Assembly (NCBI GenBank): GCA_015478855.1
Contig: JADMKJ010000026.1
Coordinates: 33,101-97,100, forward strand
Origin: Proteiniphilum sp.
Lineage (GTDB): Bacteria; Bacteroidota; Bacteroidia; Bacteroidales; Dysgonomonadaceae
Direction of reading: 5' to 3'
Length of the DNA: 64,000 nucleotides
The notes under the pieces are model-generated. The model did not search any database. It worked only from the letters and a program-made list of their open reading frames with translations, and was not told the DNA's origin. The position numbers were made by a program, and so were the translations under genes. Shown here piece after piece: positions 57,171 to 64,000 of the stretch; the stretch's first letter is position 1; each line of letters begins with the position of its first letter.

Positions 57171-58921
57171 GAAAGAAGGGATCATTTAAAAGACGTATCC
57201 TTGCATTCTTCTCGGTGATCATTGCTCTGTTCACCGTGGGGATCATTCTGTTTGAACAGCATCAGATTGAGAAAGAGCGTAGAGAGAGTCTTGAACGAAT
57301 GCTCGATAATGATGCGGAGATAGTCCGCTCCTACCTGAAAGAGAATAATCTGTTATCAGAGGGAGACATCGGTCAGGTTGAAGAGATATTGAGGTATATG
57401 CAACCTGAACTACGCCTTACCATCATCAATAACCAGGGAGCTGTGATGTACGACAACCTGCTGGAGGCTGACAGGATGGAGAATCATCTGCAGCGTCCCG
57501 AGATTGAGAAAAGTATCGCACTGGGCAAGGGGTCAAATATCCGTCTCTCCAGCAGCAACAGTGTGAAATACCTTTACCATGCAAAAAAATATGACGATGC
57601 TTTATTCATACGGGTAGCATTGCCCTATGATGTGGAGCTACAGTCATTTATCAATTCCGGAAACTCATTTGCCTATTATATTCTCCTCTTTTTTGTTGTT
57701 TGTGTGCTGATGATGGTCTATTTCGCCAATCGGTTTTCTAAATCGATGAGAGAGTTGAGAGGATTCTCACTGAATATGAAAAAAGGATCAGCCATACCGC
57801 CCTCATTTATTTTTACTGACGATGAAGTGGGGGAGGTGAGCAGAGATATTGTGGAGAACTATAACCTGTTACAGGAAAACAGGCGTAAGCTGGCGGCTGA
57901 GCGAGAGAAGCTACTACAGCATTTTCAGTTTTCCGAAGAGGGTATTGCCATCTTTTCTGAAGATCAGAAGGAGGTGTACAGCAACTCTCATTTTTTGCAG
58001 TACCTCAACGTGATCCTTGATAAACCCATACTGGAGACAGAGCAGCTTTTCGCCGCTCCCGTTTTTGGAGAGGTTGTCCGTTTTCTTAAAGAGGATAGAC
58101 GGGAGGGTAATATGTACTCCCAGCGCATAGCAAAAAGCGGCAAGCAGTTCAATGTACGAGTCATCATTTTTGATGATCAGAGCTTTGAACTCTATATCAG
58201 TGATATCACCAAGCTGGAGAAAAGACGTCTGCTCAAACAGGAGATGACCAATAACATCGCGCATGAGCTGCGTACACCGGTGACCAGCATCCGCGGTTAT
58301 CTGGAGACTATCCTGAGCCTTTCCGGGAGTAGTGTTGATGAGCGTACCCGAAGTTTTCTCGACAGAGCCTATACGCAGACTATCCGTCTGTCGGAACTGA
58401 TACAGGATATCAGCATGCTCACCAAAATTGAGGATGCCTCCGATCGTTTCGATATGGAGCCGGTGCAGATGAAAGAGCTGTTGAACGACCTGGAAGCCGA
58501 TGTGTCAGATAAGCTCCGAGAGAATGGTGACAACCTCCTGGTTGATGTGAGTGAAAAGGTGGTCATCTATGGAAGCCGTACGCTTCTCTATTCCATCTTC
58601 CGTAATCTGACGGAGAATGCCATCGATTATGCCGGTGAGAAAATAGATATTGTGATACGTTGTTACAGTGAGAACGACGAGGCCTATTATTTTGAATTTT
58701 ATGATAGCGGCACAGGGGTGGCAGAGAAGCACCTGGTGCGTATTTTCGAGCGCTTTTACCGCGTAAATGAGGGCAGAACACGCAATACGGGTGGCTCGGG
58801 ATTGGGGCTCTCCATCGTGAAGAATGCTGTGCTCTTTCACAAAGGAAGCATACTGGCTAAAAATCGCTCTGAAGGAGGACTCTCTTTCCTTATCACTTTC
58901 CCGAAGGTTCGTAAGCAGTAG
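57167..58921 (+). CDS. PhoR-like sensor histidine kinase
   Basis: Two TM segments, H-box TNNIAHELRTPVTSIRGYLETI, NLTENAIDYA, DSGTGVAEKHLVRIFERFYRV, GGSGLGLSIVKN; ATGA overlap with the regulator. Confidence 0.95.
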   Translation: MRKKGSFKRRILAFFSVIIALFTVGIILFEQHQIEKERRESLERMLDNDAEIVRSYLKENNLLSEGDIGQVEEILRYMQPELRLTIINNQGAVMYDNLLEADRMENHLQRPEIEKSIALGKGSNIRLSSSNSVKYLYHAKKYDDALFIRVALPYDVELQSFINSGNSFAYYILLFFVVCVLMMVYFANRFSKSMRELRGFSLNMKKGSAIPPSFIFTDDEVGEVSRDIVENYNLLQENRRKLAAEREKLLQHFQFSEEGIAIFSEDQKEVYSNSHFLQYLNVILDKPILETEQLFAAPVFGEVVRFLKEDRREGNMYSQRIAKSGKQFNVRVIIFDDQSFELYISDITKLEKRRLLKQEMTNNIAHELRTPVTSIRGYLETILSLSGSSVDERTRSFLDRAYTQTIRLSELIQDISMLTKIEDASDRFDMEPVQMKELLNDLEADVSDKLRENGDNLLVDVSEKVVIYGSRTLLYSIFRNLTENAIDYAGEKIDIVIRCYSENDEAYYFEFYDSGTGVAEKHLVRIFERFYRVNEGRTRNTGGSGLGLSIVKNAVLFHKGSILAKNRSEGGLSFLITFPKVRKQ

Positions 58922-58974
58922 AAAGAATCCTGCGAAGCATTCACAAAAAAGTGGTGCGTTTCATTTTATCGTTG

Positions 58975-58982
58975 TATATTTG
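58975..58982 (+). promoter_or_regulatory. Candidate -7 element TATATTTG upstream of nfo
   Basis: TAnnTTTG match ~95 nt upstream of nfo. Confidence 0.4.
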
Positions 58983-59077
58983 CTTTTTCTAAAATAAGAT
59001 CGTTTGGAACGACCATGCGCATCATTCACCGCCAAAGGACCATGCGACTTTCATGAAAAGAATAAAAATATTATCGT

Positions 59078-59920
59078 ATGAAATATGTAGGAGCACATAT
59101 CAGCGCATCGGGAGGAGTAGAGAATGCACCGGTAAATGCACACAAAATCGGGGCGGGCGCATTCGCCTTTTTCACAAAAAATCAGCGACAATGGTTTGCC
59201 TCTCCATACACGGAGCTGAACATCGATCTGTTCAGATCACGCTGTGAAGAGCTGGGGTTCTCACCCGATTATATCCTTCCGCACAGCAGCTACCTGATCA
59301 ACCTGGGTAATCCGGGTGAGGAGGAGATCAACAAATCACGTGCCGCCTTCAACGATGAGATGAAGCGGTGTGAGCAGCTGGGCCTGAACAGGCTCAACTT
59401 CCATCCGGGAAGCCATCTGAACAAAATCTCCATCGATGCCTGCCTCGACAGAATTGCCGAATCGATCAATCTGTCGCTGGAAAAAACAAGCGGTGTGACA
59501 GCCGTGATTGAAAACACGGCAGGGCAGGGGACCAACCTGGGGCATACCTTCGAGCAGATTGCGCAGATCATCGACAAGGTAGAGGATAAAAGCAGGGTAG
59601 GTGTCTGTCTTGATACGGCACATACGCTGGCCGCAGGCTACGAGATCAGAACAAGAGAAGGATATGAGGAGACTTTTGATAAGTTCGCTCAGATTGTCGG
59701 GTTCAACTACCTGAAGGGAATGCATATCAACGATTCCAAGAAAGAGCTGGCCTCACGTGTCGACCGTCACGACAGCATTGGCAAGGGTGTGATGAACATG
59801 GATCTCTTCTCCTTTATCATGAATGATCCACGGTTCGATGAGATGCCTCTTATTCTGGAGACTCCCGATGAAACGATCTGGGCTGAAGAGATTCAGTTGC
59901 TCCTTGCCCTACAAAAATAA
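59078..59920 (+). CDS. nfo: Deoxyribonuclease IV (AP endonuclease)
   Basis: [81 protein letters not shown]. Confidence 0.97.
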   Translation: MKYVGAHISASGGVENAPVNAHKIGAGAFAFFTKNQRQWFASPYTELNIDLFRSRCEELGFSPDYILPHSSYLINLGNPGEEEINKSRAAFNDEMKRCEQLGLNRLNFHPGSHLNKISIDACLDRIAESINLSLEKTSGVTAVIENTAGQGTNLGHTFEQIAQIIDKVEDKSRVGVCLDTAHTLAAGYEIRTREGYEETFDKFAQIVGFNYLKGMHINDSKKELASRVDRHDSIGKGVMNMDLFSFIMNDPRFDEMPLILETPDETIWAEEIQLLLALQK

Positions 59921-59942
59921 ACGTCAGCAGTGACAGCATAAA

Positions 59943-59976
59943 AAAGCGCCGTTTCCCGTGAGAAATGGCGCTTTTG
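59943..59976. terminator. Bidirectional hairpin terminator
   Basis: AAAAGCGCCGTTTC-CCGTGA-GAAATGGCGCTTTT (one G-T pair). Confidence 0.8.
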
Positions 59977-59995
59977 GTTTTAAACATATCGCAGC

Positions 59996-62338
59996 TTAGT
60001 TTAACCTGATCTCATCTACAAAGATAAAAGCCCTGTTACCGTTGCCGGGATGCCACGCAGGCATCACCGATGGTCTTACGGTCACCTTAAAGTAACGTGC
60101 TGTGACCGGTTCGAATGATAGCGAATGGGTAGATATCTCGGCCCAGTGCTCACTCTTCTCGTCAATGATTGTATCGTTGATAACGGTGGTGAATGATTGA
60201 TTGTCCGATGACGACTCAATCGTAATCCCGGAGGCATCGAAGATCCAGTCGCCGGTGACCACTGCATTGCGGATCTCAGCTGAGGTGATCTCCGTAGGTT
60301 GCAGCAGATCGATCACCACGATCAGGTCCTCACCCTGAAAACCGATCCACCTGCCGGTACGGTAGTTGGTGCTGGTTCCGTGGAGTCCGTCCACGAGCAT
60401 GGTGGCACCATTATAGCTGTAGTTGGGTGCCGGTGTGGATAGTAGTTCTGCCGGCATATAGCTTGATTTGCTGAACGCAATCGTTTCACTGAGGACTTTG
60501 CTTTTTCTTCCCTGACGAATGGCTGCCGCCTTCAATTCGGCATTATCCCTGATAGTGAACTTACCTTCATACTTCAACGATGATTCGGTTGGCTCATCGC
60601 CATCCAGTGTGTAATACACCGGTGCATTGTCGATGGTGTTCAATTCTACATCCAGTGCGTTGGAATCGAAGTTGGGTGTGAACGCAGCATCTACATCGAA
60701 TACATGTGTCGCATAGTTGTAGTCCATTTTCTCATACAATGTCAGCAGCCGTGGTAGTCTGGTGAGGAAATGATCATAATTTTTCTTCTCCGGTTGCATC
60801 CACTGTACTTCACTCATCGCGGCCAGCCGTGGTAAGGTCATATATTCCACATGCTTCCCTTCACGGATATACTCTGTCCAAAGATTAGCCTGTGCTCCCA
60901 GGATATGTGCTCTCTGCTCTTCCGTAAGGACCTCAGGTGCCGGCTCAAAGCTGTACACCAGCTCCAGGGGAACGTAACCTCCAATACCAAACGGTTCGTC
61001 ATCGGTGTGCTGCGTCTGGTAATAATCAAAATAACAGTAGGTGGTGGGTGTCATGATCACATCATGACCCATCTGTGCTGCCTGGATGCCGCCCTCCATG
61101 CCGCGCCACGACATCACCGTAGCGTTGGGAGCCAGCTCGCCTTCAAGGATCTCATCCCAGCCGATGATACGACGGCCCCGGTCATTAAGGAATTTCTCCA
61201 TGCGGGCAGTGACGTAGCTCTGCAGGTAGTGTTCAGCAGTATGTCCGTCGTGATCGGTCAGTCCCAGCTCTTTGATACGTGCCTGGCAATGGGGGCACTC
61301 TTCCCAGCGTGTTTTGGGTGACTCATCACCCCCGATATGGATATATTCGGAAGGGAAGATATCCATCACCTCAGTCAGCACTGCCTCCAGGAAGATGAAG
61401 GTGGAGTCTTTGCCGGGACAGAGTACATCCTCGAACACGCCCCATTCACCTGCAACCTCATACGGTCCGCCGGTACAACCCAGCTCAGGATAAGCTGTCA
61501 ACGCCGCAAGCATATGCCCCGGCAAATCTACCTCGGGGATAATGGTGATATATCTCTCAGCAGCATAGGCGACCACCTCTTTCATTTCCTCTTTGGTGTA
61601 AAACCCGCCATGAGGTAGGCCGTCATACTCTCCCGTGTTCTTGCCGATCACCGTCTCACTGCGCATCGATCCTATCTCGGTGAGCTTCGGATAAGCGTCG
61701 ATCTCTATTCTCCATCCCTGGTCATCTGTCAGGTGCCAGTGAAAGCGGTTGATATTATGCAGTGCCAGCAGGTCGATGAATTTCTTCACAAACGTCACCG
61801 GCTGAAAATGACGCGCCACATCAAGCATCATCCCTCTGTGCCCGAAACGGGGAGCGTCGTTGATGGTTACCGGTACGAACGATACTGACTTGTAGTTGCC
61901 CACAGGTATCGATTTCCTTAATGTCTGTATGCCATAGAACAGTGCCGCTTCGGAAGCACCCTGAATCCGTATCGATTCTTCCGTGACAGCAATCTGGTAG
62001 GTTTCGCTGTTCTCATGATCCAGTCCCAGGGAGAGGATAATGGCATTCTGCTCCGATGTGGCAGTGGTGATGGCTGGTATTATACCAGTGGATATCTCCA
62101 GGTATTCGGCCAGGAACGCTGCATTGCGTTGCATTTTTTCGTTCCCCTCGGGGAAGATGATTTTTGTCGCACCGGAGAGCGTGAACGCTGCTCCCTCCGA
62201 CGGGATGATCTCCCCGGGCAGGGGAACTACCTCATAGTCGGCTACTGTGGTACTGTTGCTGCCTTCTGACCCACAGGAAGCCATAAGGCAGATGAGTGCC
62301 ATTGTCATGCTTAGTTTGATGATACTCTTCATATTCAT
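59996..62338 (-). CDS. GH20 beta-N-acetylhexosaminidase lipoprotein with C-terminal F5/8-type (CBM32-like) domain
   Basis: Lipobox LICLMASCGSE, GHRGMMLDVARHF, HWHLTDDQGWRIEI, YIHIGGDESPKTRW catalytic Asp-Glu; C-terminal discoidin-like domain. Confidence 0.95.
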   Translation of the reverse strand: MNMKSIIKLSMTMALICLMASCGSEGSNSTTVADYEVVPLPGEIIPSEGAAFTLSGATKIIFPEGNEKMQRNAAFLAEYLEISTGIIPAITTATSEQNAIILSLGLDHENSETYQIAVTEESIRIQGASEAALFYGIQTLRKSIPVGNYKSVSFVPVTINDAPRFGHRGMMLDVARHFQPVTFVKKFIDLLALHNINRFHWHLTDDQGWRIEIDAYPKLTEIGSMRSETVIGKNTGEYDGLPHGGFYTKEEMKEVVAYAAERYITIIPEVDLPGHMLAALTAYPELGCTGGPYEVAGEWGVFEDVLCPGKDSTFIFLEAVLTEVMDIFPSEYIHIGGDESPKTRWEECPHCQARIKELGLTDHDGHTAEHYLQSYVTARMEKFLNDRGRRIIGWDEILEGELAPNATVMSWRGMEGGIQAAQMGHDVIMTPTTYCYFDYYQTQHTDDEPFGIGGYVPLELVYSFEPAPEVLTEEQRAHILGAQANLWTEYIREGKHVEYMTLPRLAAMSEVQWMQPEKKNYDHFLTRLPRLLTLYEKMDYNYATHVFDVDAAFTPNFDSNALDVELNTIDNAPVYYTLDGDEPTESSLKYEGKFTIRDNAELKAAAIRQGRKSKVLSETIAFSKSSYMPAELLSTPAPNYSYNGATMLVDGLHGTSTNYRTGRWIGFQGEDLIVVIDLLQPTEITSAEIRNAVVTGDWIFDASGITIESSSDNQSFTTVINDTIIDEKSEHWAEISTHSLSFEPVTARYFKVTVRPSVMPAWHPGNGNRAFIFVDEIRLN

Positions 62339-62368
62339 TCAATTTATATTTTGTGAAGTGATACTTTC

Positions 62369-63133
62369 TTAGTCCAGTGCCTGCAGCGTATTCCTTACGA
62401 TCTCAGCAGCGGTGACCTGCTGTGCATACTCGTCGATGACAACAACCTCCCCACCCATCTTAACATCCGGGTTGCGGTACATCATGCCACTCTCAATTGC
62501 TTTGCGCGCTGAGAGATGAAACTCTTTCGCCCCGCTCTCTTCTGCAATACGGGCTATGTTACCCGCATTGATGCCGCTGCCGGGCATGATGATGATACGA
62601 TCAACCGCTTTCTTTACCAGCTGCTTCAACAATGCGATGCCCTGCTCCGCTTTGGGTTGCTGTCCTGAGGTGAGGATCCTGTCACATCCCAGTGAGATGA
62701 TCTTTTCAAGGCTTTCGAACGGATCACGGCACATATCGAAGGCACGGTGGAAGGTGACGCTCATCGTCCCTGCCGCATCTATCAGCTCTCTGTTACGCTG
62801 CATGTCCACCTCACCTTCGGCCGTGAGACAACCGATCACCACACCGTCGGCACCCAGCTCACGGGCAATCTCAATATCTTTTAGCATGATCTTCTGCTCC
62901 AGGGAGGAATAGAGGAAATCGCCGCCGCGGGGACGGATAATCACATTGAGTTGGATCTCCAGGAGCTCCCTGGCCAGGGCAATATCACCATAGGATGGCG
63001 TGGTACCCCCTTCGGGTATGGCTGCGCAGAGCTCTACCCTGTAGGCACCTCCCTTTTGTGCTTCCAGAGAGCTGGCAACCGAATTGGCACATATTTCGAG
63101 TCTGTAGTCGGACATAAGGAATGATTGTTTCAT
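62369..63133 (-). CDS. cutC: Copper homeostasis protein CutC
   Basis: LEICANSVASSLEAQKGGAYRVELCAAIPEGGTTPS, IIRPRGGDFLYS, FHRAFDMCRDP, RILTSGQ, IIMPGSGINAGN. Confidence 0.97.
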   Translation of the reverse strand: MKQSFLMSDYRLEICANSVASSLEAQKGGAYRVELCAAIPEGGTTPSYGDIALARELLEIQLNVIIRPRGGDFLYSSLEQKIMLKDIEIARELGADGVVIGCLTAEGEVDMQRNRELIDAAGTMSVTFHRAFDMCRDPFESLEKIISLGCDRILTSGQQPKAEQGIALLKQLVKKAVDRIIIMPGSGINAGNIARIAEESGAKEFHLSARKAIESGMMYRNPDVKMGGEVVVIDEYAQQVTAAEIVRNTLQALD

Positions 63134-63281
63134 GCAAAATTAATCATTTTATTCATGAAAAAAATCCGGTGAGGGTGATTCTGCTTAAAAACATCCGTCA
63201 CATTTTGTAAAGATGTTACTATTTGTTTAAATTTACACCCTATTAGTGGTGATTCTACTAACATAATGTAAACAATTAGTG

Positions 63282-64000
63282 ATGAAGATAACCATACCCA
63301 GCCAATTACCACGCTATCCTTCGTTCCGCAAAGGAATCAGACGTGCTCCCGACCGTGGTTTCAGATTAACAGACAATCAGACGAGAATCGCACTGAAAAA
63401 CGCACTGCGTTATATCCCTGTTGAACTACATGAGCAACTGGCTGCCGAGTTTATGGAGGAGCTGAGAACACGTGGGAGGATCTATGCCTACCGATACCGA
63501 CCCGAAGGCGATTTAAAAGCCAAACCCATCGATGCGTACAAGGGAAAGTGCATCGAAGGAAGAGCTTTCCAGGTGATGATTGACAATAACCTCAGCTTCG
63601 ATATTGCACTCTATCCCTATGAACTGGTCACCTATGGCGAGACAGGGCAGGTATGCCAGAACTGGATGCAGTACAGGCTGATAAAGATGTATCTGGAAGA
63701 GCTGACACAGGAACAGACGCTGGTGGTGGAGAGCGGTCACCCGCTGGGACTGTTCCGGTCAAAGCCGGATGCACCCCGCGTGATCATCACCAACTCGATG
63801 ATGGTAGGCATGTTCGATAACCTGACTGACTGGGAGGTTGCTGCGCAGATGGGTGTGGCTAACTACGGACAGATGACTGCCGGCGGATGGATGTATATCG
63901 GTCCCCAGGGCATCGTCCACGGCACGTTCAATACGCTGCTCAATGCCGGTCGTCAGCAATTGGGTATCACCCTCGATGGCAATCTGGCGGGACACCTTTT
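63282..64000 (+). CDS. hutU: Urocanate hydratase, 3' end outside window
   Basis: Hand translation from ATG 63282: MKITIPSQLPRYPSFRKGIRRAPDRGFRLTDNQTRIALKNALRYIPVELH...YRYRPEG...VVESGHPLGLFRS...NYGQMTAGGWMYIGPQGIVHGTFNT. Open to the window end, so absent from the ORF track. Confidence 0.93.
   Translation, partial: MKITIPSQLPRYPSFRKGIRRAPDRGFRLTDNQTRIALKNALRYIPVELHEQLAAEFMEELRTRGRIYAYRYRPEGDLKAKPIDAYKGKCIEGRAFQVMIDNNLSFDIALYPYELVTYGETGQVCQNWMQYRLIKMYLEELTQEQTLVVESGHPLGLFRSKPDAPRVIITNSMMVGMFDNLTDWEVAAQMGVANYGQMTAGGWMYIGPQGIVHGTFNTLLNAGRQQLGITLDGNLAGHL

Overview
The window is a chromosomal segment from a Bacteroidetes (Bacteroidales-like) genome. Supporting signs are SusC/SusD proteins, TAnnTTTG -7 promoter elements, S46 and C69 peptidases, and an extended Rho. 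About 46 protein genes are supported, plus one complete and one edge-truncated tRNA-Asn. Most are housekeeping genes: glyS, xerD, dnaN, truA, rho, etfBA/acyl-CoA dehydrogenase, sbcCD, queCF, nfo, cutC, and hutU running off the right edge. I see no CRISPR array, prophage or intact transposon. The accessory part is a small SusCD-type polysaccharide utilization locus (about 4.3-13.7 kb) ending in a GH9 / NodB-deacetylase fusion whose deacetylase motif 1 is non-canonical. Other points worth checking: (i) an NtrC-like regulator that lacks GAFTGA, Walker B and arginine-finger residues; (ii) A-rich repeats with 7-nt periodicity beginning at or inside stop codons of co-directional genes at several loci; (iii) a long imperfect hairpin between susC and susD; (iv) a GH16-fold lipoprotein missing its nucleophile; (v) a ~1.4 kb ORF-poor region with a promoter, a palindrome and gene-relic-like fragments. 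All calls come from reading the sequence and the supplied translations. No database search was run.
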